NCBI RefSeq assembly: GCF_025175675.1
Contig: NZ_JANIOA010000018.1
Coordinates: 1 to 64,000, forward strand
Reading direction: 5' to 3'
Length of the DNA stretch: 64,000 nucleotides
Source: Sedimenticola hydrogenitrophicus
GTDB taxonomy: Bacteria; Pseudomonadota; Gammaproteobacteria; Chromatiales; Chromatiaceae
The position numbers were made by a program, and so were the translations under genes. Below, one piece after another: positions 17,621 to 30,142 of the stretch (positions within the stretch are counted from its first letter, which is position 1; every line of letters begins with the position of its first letter). The notes under the pieces are model-generated. The model did not search any database and was not told the origin of the DNA. It saw only the letters and a program-made list of their open reading frames with translations.

Positions 17621-20600
17621 TCAGACCGGCGACTTATAGCGGGAGAGCAGTTTGAGCGGCCCCGGCCGGCCGATACAGAAGCCCTGGGCGTAGTCCACTT
17701 CCAGCCGGCGCAGGACGTTGAGGATCGCCTCGTGATGCACGAATTCGGCCACCACCAGCTTGCCCATGTGATGGGCCACCTCGGTGATCGACTTGACCAT
17801 GGCGCAGCTCACCTCATCCTGGTGAATATCCTTGACAAAGATGCCGTCGATCTTCACCACGTCGACCGGAAACTCCTTCAGGTAGGAGTAGGAGGCGTAG
17901 CCGGTGCCGAAATCGTCGAGGAAGAAGCGGCAGCCCAGTGCCCTGATCTCCCGCATCAGTGCCGTAACCTGTCCCAGCTGGCTGACCATGGCGGTCTCGG
18001 TGATCTCGAACGCCAGCTTCTCGGGGGCGATCACCGAGTGCTGGATCTGCTCCTTGAGGAACGGGATGAAGCTCTCGTCGCCCATCGACTGGCCGGACAG
18101 GTTGATGCTGAACCCCCCCAGGTAGCCGGCGGTTTCGGCACTCAGCTCGTTGTTGGCCCAGTTGAAGAAGCGCTGTACCACCCAGCGGTCGACCGCCTGC
18201 ATGCGCTCGTAGTGCTCGGCCGCTTCGATAAACTGCTCCGGGCTGATCGGCTGATGATTTTCGTCCATACGCCGCAGCAGTACCTCGTGATGGTCCGACA
18301 GGCCATCGCCGACAAACACCGGCTGGATCAACTGGGCGAACAGCTCCAGCTGATCTTGCTCCAGCGCCTTTTCAATCAGCGGGACCGACTTCACCAGACG
18401 CTGCTTCTCTTCAAAAACCGCGCCCTCCTGCTGGTAGCAGAGACTGCGGTTGCGGCCCTCATGCTTGGCCTCCTCGCAGGCCGAATGGGCGGCATGGATC
18501 AGCGCCTCCGCCTGCCCGCTATCGCTGCTGACCTCGACCAGGCCGACACTGACCGTCACCGTAACCTGCTCGCCACTCCACTGGAAGTGGTAGTTCTGGA
18601 CCGCCTTGCGCAGGGTTTCGGCGAAGCGGAAGCCTCCGTCCAGGTTGATCTGTTCCAGCAGGATGCTGAACTCATTGTCCCCGGTGCGGGAGAGGAGGTG
18701 ACTGCCGTCCAGGAAGCTGCGAAAGATGCCGGCGATGTTGGCCAGGAACTGGTCGCCACCGTCGCTGCCGCAGAGTTCGTTCACCAGGCTGAATTTGTCC
18801 ACGTCGACGCAGATCAGGGCGTGCCGGTTATGTGTATGGCGGCTACTGTCCAGCAGCCGCTCCAGCTCGCGCCGAAAGGCGCGGCGGTTCATCAGACCGG
18901 TGACGCTGTCCCGGTCGCTCTGCTCCCGCAACTGCTCGAAACTCAGCCGCAGCGCCCGCTCCACCGCCCGTTCCACCATCGGCAGTCCGGCATCCTCCAG
19001 CAGCGAAAGCTGGCCGGACTGCAGCCGCAGCACCATCTCGTGACCGGTACAATCCAGCGCCTTGACACCGTTGCTGTCGACGAACAGGAAACGGTTGTCC
19101 AGCTCGTCGTGCAGCGCCAGATTGAGCATGCGCGCATGCCCCTGGGAGCGCTGCTCGGCCACCCAGTCACCGATCCGGATCTCCGCCAGCCGGGAGCGCC
19201 ACTGCGGGTCGATCCGGCTCTCCAAATCGGCTACCGGTGCCGCCTCTGCAGAGGCCGGGAGCAACTGATCAAGATAGGCCTCGTCGACATCGATGCGGCG
19301 CTCGTTTTGCAGTCGATAGCTCGCGCTACCCTTCTCCAGGCACTCACCGAACTCGGCGATCAGTGCCCGGGACTGGGTGTGATAGACCGGGTATCTTGCA
19401 AAACCCTTGTTCAATATTCGGGACACCTTGTCCCACTTTTCGGGTTGCAGAAAGGCATGCGGCGAATCCGGCCGCAATGCCCGGTTGAGCAGACTCAGCA
19501 CGCCCTGATAGCTCTCCAGGTGCTTCTGTTTCTCCTCACCCGCCAGAGCGGTCTGCACCAGCAGACCGGCCCACCCCAGGCGCAGCAGTTGATCAACCAG
19601 CAGCGAGATCGAGCCGCCCAGCTCCTGCTTCAGGAAGGCGCGGATCCGACAACTGGCGTCGACCGACTGCCGCGCTTGCGCGGAGGCGGCCAACACCTGT
19701 TCAAGGTTGCTGTTGAACTGCGCCCGGCGCTCCTGCAACAGCGTCGACACCTCCTGCGTCACCTGGTCCAGGTCGGCCTTGCCGCCGGCCTGCTCCAGGG
19801 AGTGGAGTATCGCCTGCAGCTTCTCCTCACTGCCACGGGCGAGTACGGACTCCTCCGTGGACGGCGTCAGCAGGGCGAGTTGGTCGAGATTGTCCAGCAA
19901 CCGGCGCGAAGCGTGGCCGGGATCATTCAGTACCGCCGGGTCACTGATCGCCGCCTTGGCCAGCGGCAGCTGTATCTGCCGCAGGATGCGGCGCATGGTG
20001 CTGTTGTGACGTGGATCCTGTTGCGCCATGCGCAGCAGCTGCTCGGTGGCGTCGATGATCTGCCGGCCCTCGGCCGACACTTCCACAGCGCCCTCGGTGC
20101 CGGCGTGGCCACCCAGCGCCTGCTCCACCCGATCGGCCAGGTTGCGCTGATCCGCCTGCACCATATCTTCCAGGGCATGGGCGACGGCGGCGTTGCTGGT
20201 AACGTGGCTGGCACTCTCCGTCCGACCGTCGTCCCGGGCTCGTCCGATGAAGGCGGAGAGGGTTTGAACCAGGGAACGGGGCCGGGGCCGGGTCCGCGCC
20301 TCGGGGACTGCTTCCGTCTGCGCCACGGGGGCCGATTGCACTTGCGCTGCTGCAATCTGGTCGACCGCGAAGCCGTGCTGCTCCAACAGCTGGTAGATCT
20401 GATGATAGAGCGGATCCAGGGTGGCCAGGATCTGTTCTGCAAACACCGCATAGGCGGTGTGCCTGACCGACACGCTCAGGCCCAGGGGGTCCAGGCTTTT
20501 CTTGAAGGCCCACAACAGGCTGTAGGGGGAGAGGGGATTGTTGTCGTTGCTGACCGGCGACTTGAGCATGCGGGCGATCGCCTGGGAGAGTCTGAACAGG

Positions 20601-21349
20601 GTCTGCGACAGGCGGCTCTCCAACCGGCGGGAGGTGGCGACCACCGCCGCCCACTCGTCAAACTCATCCTGATCCACCAGTTCCAGGCTCTGGTCATCCG
20701 CCATCGCCAGGTCCGCAGCGGTCTCGGTATACCGCAGCTGCTGCCAGTTCCCGGCAATCTGTTCAAGAAAGCGCTGCTTCAGCGCGGCCGCCCCGGCCTC
20801 GATCGCCCGCCGCCCGTGGCGCAGATCGGGCTGTTCCTGTTGCGAGGCCTGATCTTCCTGTTCCAGAAAAGTTTCCGTGAGGATCCGGATAAAGCCCGCA
20901 TAGCGGTTGCCGAGGGACTGAACCAGCTGCGTCTGAATCTGCTGCAATGCTCTGGTTGACGGGGTATCGCCTGTGGTGGCCGCACGCTGCCTGTTGGTCA
21001 GGGAGGAGCGCGACAGATAGCTCAGCACCCGTTGATCCGGGTGCATGAAGATCGCGCCGACCCCCTGGTCGGATGCGAACACCACCCGCACCGGTATGCG
21101 GTGCTCCTGCGCATCCGTCTCCGTCTGCAACAACACCACCGCGTCCACCGACCGCTGGGCATCGAGGCGGCCCTCACGTCCGATCCGCTGCAGCGTCTCG
21201 CTGTCGATGGCGAGACGGAAGCCACCCCGGGAAAAATTTTCGATCCGGCAATCCGTCGCCACCGAGTCGCTCAGTATCAGTCGCGCCGGATGGCCGCTCT
21301 TGAAGCGCGGGTGTTTGCGTCGATCCTGAGTCAAATGGCACTCCAGCAC
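17621..21349 (-). CDS. PilZ-DUF1631-GGDEF-EAL multidomain protein
   Basis: This 1242-residue cytoplasmic protein begins with a PilZ-like domain (DRRKHPRF and NFSRGGF, residues 8-100), which binds cyclic di-GMP in related proteins. A long helical DUF1631-type region follows (about 120-770), then GGDEF (about 790-960) and EAL (about 985-1235). The cyclase signature is degenerate (TGDNEF), so synthesis is unlikely. The EAL motif reads EVL, while FEITETAM, DDFGTGY and VKIDG are kept, so hydrolysis is possible. The ORF starts with GTG at 21349; a TTG at 21334 has a better Shine-Dalgarno (GGAG, six bases). It stands alone. Confidence 0.9.
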   Translation of the reverse strand: MLECHLTQDRRKHPRFKSGHPARLILSDSVATDCRIENFSRGGFRLAIDSETLQRIGREGRLDAQRSVDAVVLLQTETDAQEHRIPVRVVFASDQGVGAIFMHPDQRVLSYLSRSSLTNRQRAATTGDTPSTRALQQIQTQLVQSLGNRYAGFIRILTETFLEQEDQASQQEQPDLRHGRRAIEAGAAALKQRFLEQIAGNWQQLRYTETAADLAMADDQSLELVDQDEFDEWAAVVATSRRLESRLSQTLFRLSQAIARMLKSPVSNDNNPLSPYSLLWAFKKSLDPLGLSVSVRHTAYAVFAEQILATLDPLYHQIYQLLEQHGFAVDQIAAAQVQSAPVAQTEAVPEARTRPRPRSLVQTLSAFIGRARDDGRTESASHVTSNAAVAHALEDMVQADQRNLADRVEQALGGHAGTEGAVEVSAEGRQIIDATEQLLRMAQQDPRHNSTMRRILRQIQLPLAKAAISDPAVLNDPGHASRRLLDNLDQLALLTPSTEESVLARGSEEKLQAILHSLEQAGGKADLDQVTQEVSTLLQERRAQFNSNLEQVLAASAQARQSVDASCRIRAFLKQELGGSISLLVDQLLRLGWAGLLVQTALAGEEKQKHLESYQGVLSLLNRALRPDSPHAFLQPEKWDKVSRILNKGFARYPVYHTQSRALIAEFGECLEKGSASYRLQNERRIDVDEAYLDQLLPASAEAAPVADLESRIDPQWRSRLAEIRIGDWVAEQRSQGHARMLNLALHDELDNRFLFVDSNGVKALDCTGHEMVLRLQSGQLSLLEDAGLPMVERAVERALRLSFEQLREQSDRDSVTGLMNRRAFRRELERLLDSSRHTHNRHALICVDVDKFSLVNELCGSDGGDQFLANIAGIFRSFLDGSHLLSRTGDNEFSILLEQINLDGGFRFAETLRKAVQNYHFQWSGEQVTVTVSVGLVEVSSDSGQAEALIHAAHSACEEAKHEGRNRSLCYQQEGAVFEEKQRLVKSVPLIEKALEQDQLELFAQLIQPVFVGDGLSDHHEVLLRRMDENHQPISPEQFIEAAEHYERMQAVDRWVVQRFFNWANNELSAETAGYLGGFSINLSGQSMGDESFIPFLKEQIQHSVIAPEKLAFEITETAMVSQLGQVTALMREIRALGCRFFLDDFGTGYASYSYLKEFPVDVVKIDGIFVKDIHQDEVSCAMVKSITEVAHHMGKLVVAEFVHHEAILNVLRRLEVDYAQGFCIGRPGPLKLLSRYKSPV

Positions 21350-21483
21350 AAACTGTTGTTTTGATCGGGAGCTAATGCGCGCTGATCAAAAACCAACAGG
21401 ACAAGGAAAATCGCTTATCCGGCAGAATACCACAATTATTCGGGTGCTACCCACGGCGGCGGAATCCGCGGCCACCCGCCACA

Positions 21484-23433
21484 TCACGCCGGCGGCCGAC
21501 CCGTCTCTATCCGGTCGAGAAAATGCTGCGCCTCGGCGCGGCTTTCGAACACATGGGGCGCCACCGTCCGGGTCAGTATCCGGCCGAGTTTCATGCGCAT
21601 GAAGGCGCTGGTGGCGTAGCGGGAGATACGCTGGTAATAGCGCGCCTCCATATCCTGCACCATGGCCGCGTAGGCCTGCGTCGCCTCGTCATCGATGCGC
21701 ACGCCACCATAATTCACCACCACATCGACCCACCGGCCGATCTCCCGGCAGCGTGCCTCGACGGCCTGGCGCACCGCCTCCACGTCCGCGCTGTCGTGGA
21801 TATGCATGTTTTCGAAATTGAGAAACAGCAGGTTGCGGTGCGGATCGTAGCCGATGCGGTCGTCCAGGTGCAGGTCCAGCAGAATCGACTTCAGCCCCAT
21901 CGGCTCAGCGCGGAATAGGCGTCCGTCCATCGGTCGGGGATCGTTGATGACCGGGCGGAACGCCATGTGCGCCAGGATGTCCCGCTCCAGTTCGATCCCG
22001 GGGGCGATCTCGATCAGCTCCAGGGCGCCGTCCTCCCGCAGCCGGAACACGCAGCGCTCGGTCACATAGAGCACCGGCTGGCCACGCCGCGCGGCCAGCG
22101 GACCGGAGAAGGTGACCTGCCCCACCGCCTGCTGGAACTTGCGCGCCCGCCCCTCCTGGCGGATCTGCAGCCGACCCTGTTCCACGACGGCATTGAGGCC
22201 AGCGGCGGTGAAGGTACCGGCGAAGACCAGGCGGCGGGCATTCTGGCTGATATTGATGAAGCCCCCGGCCCCCGCCAGTTTGGGACCGAACCGGCTCACG
22301 TTGACGCTGCCCTGGCGATCCGCCTCGGCCATGCCCAGGCAGGCCAGGTCGAGACCGCCGCCGTCGTAGAAGTCGAACTGCTGGTTCTGGTGGATCACCG
22401 CCTCGGTATTCACCGCCGCGCCGAAATCGAGCCCGCTGGCCGGCATGCCGCCGATGATGCCGGGTTCGGCGGTCAGGGTGAACAGGTCGAGCACCCGCTC
22501 CTCCACCGCCACCGCCGCCACCCCTTCGGGCATGCCGATGCCGAGATTGATCACCCCGTTCGGCGGCAGCTCCAGGGCGCAGCGCCGGGCGATGATCTTG
22601 CGCAGATCCAGGGGCAGGGGAGCCACACTCTCCAGCGGCACGCTGATCTCGCCCGAATAGGCGGGCGAATAGCGGGTGGCATAGGTCTGCATGTGGTTTT
22701 CCGGGCGTGCCACCACGACGCAGTCCACCAGGGGCGCGGGGATCACCACATCGCGGCAGCCGAGCGAGCCCTGGCGGGCGATGCGTTCCACCTGGGCGAT
22801 GACGACACCGTTGCAGTTTTTCACCGCCATGGCCATGGCCAGGTTGTCCAGCAGCAGCGCTTCACGCTCCATGGTGATGTTGCCGGAGGGATCGGCCGTG
22901 GTGCCGCGGATCAGCGCCACGTTGATCGGGCAGGCCTTGTAGAATAGCAACTGCTCACCCTCGATCTCGATCAGTTTGACGATCTCCTCCCGGGTAATAT
23001 CGTTCAGCCTGCCGCCGCCGTGGCGCGGATCGACAAAGGTCTCCAGGCCGACCCGGCTGAGGGTGCCCGGCTTGCCCGCCGCGATATCGCGGAACAGGTG
23101 GGAGATACAACCCTGGGGCAGATTATAGGCCTCGATGCGGCCTTCGACGGCCAGCCGGCCTACCTTGGGGATCAGCCCCCAGTGGCCGCCGATGACCCGT
23201 TTCAGCAATCCCTCATGGCCCAACCGGTTGAGCCCCCGCTCCTTGCCGTCGCCCTGCCCGGCGGCGAAGATCAGGGTCAGATCGCGCGGCGAGCCGGTGC
23301 CGAGAAAGCGCTGCTCCAGGCCCTCCAGCAGCTCATCCGGCGTACCGATACCGACAAAACCGGAGGTACAGAGCGTATCGCCCTGCTGAATAATGGCGAC
23401 CGCATCCTCCAGTGAGACTATCTTGTTACGCAC
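21484..23433 (-). CDS. Acyl-CoA:acetate/3-ketoacid CoA-transferase with C-terminal extension
   Basis: This 649-residue protein is a fused alpha-beta family I CoA-transferase, which moves CoA between short-chain carboxylates through a glutamyl-CoA thioester. Visible features are [14 protein letters not shown] near the N-terminus, [26 protein letters not shown], the likely catalytic Glu in [10 protein letters not shown], and [15 protein letters not shown]. The usual fused enzyme is about 520 residues; about 120 extra residues at the C-terminus form an alpha/beta segment ([26 protein letters not shown]) that looks STAS-like to me. GTG start with GAGGAG five bases upstream. Context with a TRAP transporter suggests activation of an imported acid. 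Confidence 0.88.
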   Translation of the reverse strand: MRNKIVSLEDAVAIIQQGDTLCTSGFVGIGTPDELLEGLEQRFLGTGSPRDLTLIFAAGQGDGKERGLNRLGHEGLLKRVIGGHWGLIPKVGRLAVEGRIEAYNLPQGCISHLFRDIAAGKPGTLSRVGLETFVDPRHGGGRLNDITREEIVKLIEIEGEQLLFYKACPINVALIRGTTADPSGNITMEREALLLDNLAMAMAVKNCNGVVIAQVERIARQGSLGCRDVVIPAPLVDCVVVARPENHMQTYATRYSPAYSGEISVPLESVAPLPLDLRKIIARRCALELPPNGVINLGIGMPEGVAAVAVEERVLDLFTLTAEPGIIGGMPASGLDFGAAVNTEAVIHQNQQFDFYDGGGLDLACLGMAEADRQGSVNVSRFGPKLAGAGGFINISQNARRLVFAGTFTAAGLNAVVEQGRLQIRQEGRARKFQQAVGQVTFSGPLAARRGQPVLYVTERCVFRLREDGALELIEIAPGIELERDILAHMAFRPVINDPRPMDGRLFRAEPMGLKSILLDLHLDDRIGYDPHRNLLFLNFENMHIHDSADVEAVRQAVEARCREIGRWVDVVVNYGGVRIDDEATQAYAAMVQDMEARYYQRISRYATSAFMRMKLGRILTRTVAPHVFESRAEAQHFLDRIETGRPPA

Positions 23434-23511
23434 ACGTCCTCCTCGCGGGCCGTAGCGGCCGTCGCTTCGATCATGGTTATCCCGTTACACTGAAACGCCA
23501 CTATTGAGGTG

Positions 23512-23868
23512 TTACCCCTTGGCGGTGCCGCCGAACATCGCCTCGAGCTGGGTGATACGGCCATGCAGGATCCGCTGCAGCTCTTTGACCGCCGCCATCT
23601 CATGCTCACTGGTGGTGGAGAACACACCGGTCCAGGAGATGGCGGAGGCACCCGCGCCATTGTCGGTAACGCGGATTTCGATTGAACACTTATCGATCGG
23701 CAAGGGACTCTCCGTTATTGAACAGACCATCACCCGGGCGTCGTCGTCACAGGTGTAGCGCTGTTCGACAAGGGGGTGCCAGTTGGTGGCGGCCGCGAAG
23801 TTGCGCAGGGTCTGCCAGACCACCCCGGGCGGCGCGTCAATCTCTGTCTTGAGCACCAGTTTCGACAT
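23512..23868 (-). CDS. SRPBCC (START-like) family protein, shortened
   Basis: This 118-residue protein has a START-fold pattern: VVWQTLRNFAAATNWHPLVE at the N-terminus, SITESPLPIDKCSIEIRV in the middle and AISWTGVFSTTSEHEMAAV towards the end. Related proteins I know are about 140-150 residues and carry a GAVR-type strand pair between the first and second blocks; that part is missing here. GGAGG five bases upstream supports the start. It lies between the stress-protein and CoA-transferase genes on the same strand and may bind a hydrophobic ligand, but no activity is known. Confidence 0.75.
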   Translation of the reverse strand: MSKLVLKTEIDAPPGVVWQTLRNFAAATNWHPLVEQRYTCDDDARVMVCSITESPLPIDKCSIEIRVTDNGAGASAISWTGVFSTTSEHEMAAVKELQRILHGRITQLEAMFGGTAKG

Positions 23869-23885
23869 GTACGCCTCCGTATGCT

Positions 23886-24380
23886 TCAGCGTTCCCCGGG
23901 GATAGGTACCAGCAGGACCGGGATGGGGCTCAGGTGGGTCACCTTGCGGGCGACCGAACCCAGCAGCACCCGATCGAGGGTGGACTGGCTGTGGGTACCC
24001 ATGACGATCAGGTCGGCACCGATCTGTTGGGCCTGTTCGATGATCACCGTGTCGGCCTGTCCCTCGGCGATGACGATCTTGCTCACCAACGTCGCACGCT
24101 CATCGGCGGTACCCAGCTCATGCTTGGCGAACTCCGCGAGCCGCCGGTGAATCTCTTTCCGTACCTTTTCCAAGCCCTGGCGCTCCAGCTCATCGATCTG
24201 CTTTTCCGGTACCGCGCTGCGCATCAGGGTTCGGCCGGTGGCACCCAATGGCTCGATGGCGTGCAGGAGATGAATCTCTGCCTGAAAACTCCTGGCGAGG
24301 CTCACCGCATAGTTGAATACCGTCGGTGCATTCGCACCCAGGTCCGTTGCGTAGAGAATCTTTTTGATCAAGGCCAACAT
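23886..24380 (-). CDS. Universal stress protein (UspA family)
   Basis: This 164-residue single Usp domain starts LIKKILYATDLGANAP and has the C-terminal nucleotide-binding region MGTHSQSTLDRVLLGS followed by PVLLVP. The glycine pattern is kept apart from Ser in place of Gly after GTH, so ATP binding is likely. The start is the ATG at 24380 (AGGGGGA seven bases upstream); a nearby ATG at 24386 is too close to the site. Usp genes are known beside TRAP transporters, where the TeaD example regulates transport; the same link is inferred here. Confidence 0.88.
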   Translation of the reverse strand: MLALIKKILYATDLGANAPTVFNYAVSLARSFQAEIHLLHAIEPLGATGRTLMRSAVPEKQIDELERQGLEKVRKEIHRRLAEFAKHELGTADERATLVSKIVIAEGQADTVIIEQAQQIGADLIVMGTHSQSTLDRVLLGSVARKVTHLSPIPVLLVPIPGER

Positions 24381-24448
24381 GGTCATTTCCCCCTGCTGTG
24401 AAGGCGTGGTGCTACGCTCAACGCCCATTGGTAGCTATTCAAAAAACC

Positions 24449-24616
24449 CCTTAGGGTCCGCGCAAGAATAATTCCGTAGTACCGAGGGCGTTCCTGGGCC
24501 ACGCTGGAAAGGCACGCTTTGCAGGCAATGGCTGTTCCCTTGCCAAAAAGCGTAACGCCGCCAGCGGGGCCCAGGGGCGACCGAATACAGGAACTTATTC
24601 TTGCGCGGGACCTTAG
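24449..24616. repeat. Palindromic MITE-like element, family E copy 1
   Basis: About 165 bases end in near-perfect inverted repeats of about 25 bases: CCGCGCAAGAATAATTCC on the left and GGAACTTATTCTTGCGCGGG on the right. Further nested complementary boxes are CCTGGGCC/GGCCCAGG and ACGCTTT/AAAGCGT, so the single strand could fold into one long hairpin. CTTAG occurs at both edges (24450-24454, 24612-24616). A second copy begins at 63868 and runs off the window. No coding capacity. Confidence 0.85.
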
Positions 24617-24646
24617 ATGCGGTGCCTAAAGCGAACCGCATCGCTG

Positions 24647-26014
<1,368 letters not shown>

Positions 26015-26018
26015 GACC

Positions 26019-26642
26019 TCACCCCCCCGTCTTGTTGGAGGCCGCCGGTAGCGCCGCCGGCCGGCCGAACAGGTAGGCGGTCACCCGGGAGAGCCGCGAG
26101 CAGGTGATCACGATCAGCAGGATAACGCCGATGATCAGGAACGACTTGATGACCCAACGCGCCGGCAGTCCCCCCGGCGCATCCGAAACCTCATTAATGG
26201 ACCAGGCGTAGCTAAAGAACGGTACGCTGTAACGCAACAACAGGAGCAAAAAGGGCAGCAGCAGGAACAGGGTGCCGAACAGCTCGACCCACGCCTTGGT
26301 CCTGAGACTGAAGCGTTCATACAGCACGTCCACCCGCACATGGTCATCCGACTCCATGCAGTAGGAGAGCCCCAGCAGGAAGCCGATGGAATAGAGATGC
26401 CACTGGATCTCCTCGAACTCGATGCGCCCCTCGCCGAACAGATAACGCATGGAGACATTGGTGATAATGATCGCCACCAGCAGCAGCCAGATCCAGGAGA
26501 TGGAGGCGCCGATGGCCCGTATCACCCGGTCTATCCGGGTTGAAAAAGCCGTATGCGGCAGCTCGGCATGATGGACGAGCTCATGCAGGAGATCATGTTC
26601 CTCGGGTATGTTTGGTTGTGGAGTGGTTCCCGACTTCATCAT
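26019..26642 (-). CDS. TRAP transporter small permease (DctQ-type)
   Basis: This 207-residue membrane protein has four hydrophobic helices (about 47-66, 82-100, 118-142, 163-185) after a polar N-terminal tail longer than usual (about 45 residues). EFEEIQWHLYSIGFLLGLSY and DDHVRVDVLYER are typical of DctQ. It partners the large permease, whose start is four bases downstream of this stop. GGGGGAA lies before two adjacent ATG codons (26642 and 26639). Confidence 0.92.
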   Translation of the reverse strand: MMKSGTTPQPNIPEEHDLLHELVHHAELPHTAFSTRIDRVIRAIGASISWIWLLLVAIIITNVSMRYLFGEGRIEFEEIQWHLYSIGFLLGLSYCMESDDHVRVDVLYERFSLRTKAWVELFGTLFLLLPFLLLLLRYSVPFFSYAWSINEVSDAPGGLPARWVIKSFLIIGVILLIVITCSRLSRVTAYLFGRPAALPAASNKTGG

Positions 26643-26698
26643 CTCGTTCCCCCATGAGCTCGTCGCATTCGGTCAATTGCCAGTGGCGTTAAACCAGA

Positions 26699-27787
<1,089 letters not shown>

Positions 27788-28019
27788 CGCGTACCTCCAC
27801 ACTGGTGTTGTTGAAAAAAGGTCGGAACATACCCTCGACCCGCACCTGCAGAGCCAGGCCGAGAGTGACAGCGAACGCCAGCAGGAATCACCGGATGGAA
27901 TAGTCCCGGGAGGCAGGGTTGCACACCGATGCACCGTGCCGTGGGCCCTCCACTCCTCCTCATTTTCCTGCGTCCGTACCAAGGAAATGGCCGGCCGCTT
28001 ATCGCTTGAGGCATAAGAG
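27788..28019 (-). promoter_or_regulatory. Long 5' leader of the TRAP operon, no gene
   Basis: No gene is supported here. If the sigma-54 promoter at 28020-28035 is used, transcripts would begin near 28009 and carry about 220 untranslated bases. No known riboswitch pattern was recognised. Confidence 0.4.
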
Positions 28020-28035
28020 TGCAACCCACATGCCA
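28020..28035 (-). promoter_or_regulatory. Sigma-54 (-24/-12) promoter of the TRAP operon
   Basis: On the minus strand the 16 bases read TGGCATGTGGGTTGCA. This has GG and GC elements exactly ten bases apart and matches the sigma-54 consensus TGGCAY-N5/6-TTGCW at essentially every informative base. It points at dctP, and an enhancer-binding activator gene lies immediately upstream. Confidence 0.85.
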
Positions 28036-28111
28036 GAGTGGCGGAATAAAAAAATAGCCAATATTTACAAAGGGTTGGATTGCCGCAGAAAATGCGCGGC
28101 GGGAGCCGTCG

Positions 28112-28207
28112 CTGTCGTTAATCCCGACAGTTTTACTAGGAAATTATCTTAGTTATTGTATTTAAAGGGATATATTGCAGTGTGTGAAATTACGACAGAG
28201 AGTGTCG
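28112..28207. promoter_or_regulatory. Two inverted repeats, candidate upstream activating sites
   Basis: CTGTCG-N7-CGACAG at 28112-28130 and CGACA-N5-TGTCG at 28193-28207 share the TGTCG/CGACA half-site. They lie roughly 75 to 170 bases upstream of the -24/-12 promoter, the usual range for enhancer-binding proteins. That the neighbouring activator binds them is inferred. Confidence 0.6.
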
Positions 28208-28208
28208 C

Positions 28209-29606
<1,398 letters not shown>

Positions 29607-29788
29607 AGATGGCGGGGTCCTGAAACTGGTTATTCGCAAGGTAGCAAAAACGCGGACGACGGTTGCCGCTCGAGGTGGAGCCGCTCCTGTTGGCCGATTG
29701 GGATCAGCTCTGTATTGGTATCAAATGTAGACCATCGACCGGGCACTTGCACTGCCGAGCGCGGCAGTGCCAAGGAAAACCGGGCCGC

Positions 29789-29830
29789 GAGGAGTGGTGC
29801 AAGAGGAGTGGTACAGGAGGAGTGGTACAG
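29789..29830. repeat. Tandem 14-base repeat, three units
   Basis: Units GAGGAGTGGTGCAA, GAGGAGTGGTACAG and GAGGAGTGGTACAG follow each other without gaps. They lie in the 536-base gap 29607-30142, which has no supported gene. Confidence 0.85.
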
Positions 29831-29865
29831 GGATGTACCGATAACGAAGCCGAAGATGCAATGTA

Positions 29866-29930
29866 CCGTTTACGGACCTAAGGATGGAGAAGTGGTGCAG
29901 GGATGCACCGTTTACGGACCTAAGGATGGA
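29866..29930. repeat. 23-base direct repeat, period 42
   Basis: CCGTTTACGGACCTAAGGAT plus three bases occurs at 29866-29888 and again identically at 29908-29930. The intervening bases include GAGAAGTGGTGCAG, related to the 14-base tandem units just upstream. Confidence 0.85.
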
Positions 29931-29936
29931 ATGAAC

Positions 29937-30044
29937 GTAACTACTCACCCGGTCTGTAAGTGATTGGCCTGCCTTGCCGGCCTCACACGATGGCTGGACC
30001 AAGATCGGCCAACAAGGCAGGCCAATCGCCCCGTGAGAAGTTAC
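29937..30044. repeat. Inverted-repeat element, family F copy 1 (simple form)
   Basis: The 108-base element is bounded by GTAACTACTCAC and GTGAGAAGTTAC, with GATTGGCCTGCCTTG on the left complementary to CAAGGCAGGCCAATC on the right. A second copy in opposite orientation at 55083-55289 carries a 92-base hairpin inserted inside it. Confidence 0.85.
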
Positions 30045-30142
30045 GAATGAACATGAATACGGGTAACTTTGCACCCAACCTGCCGTAGATGCTGGTGAGC
30101 TTGCGAACCGCATCGCCCGCGATTGCGACGGTTACGCCGGCC

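Noticed and set aside
17732-20959. 1075-codon plus-strand ORF
   Set aside because: Lies antisense to the PilZ-DUF1631-GGDEF-EAL gene; composition is a His/Leu/Gln-rich shadow with no recognisable domain.
29789-29930. Possible CRISPR array
   Set aside because: Repeats are contiguous or irregularly spaced, units are 14 or 23 bases, and there are no constant-length spacers or cas genes.
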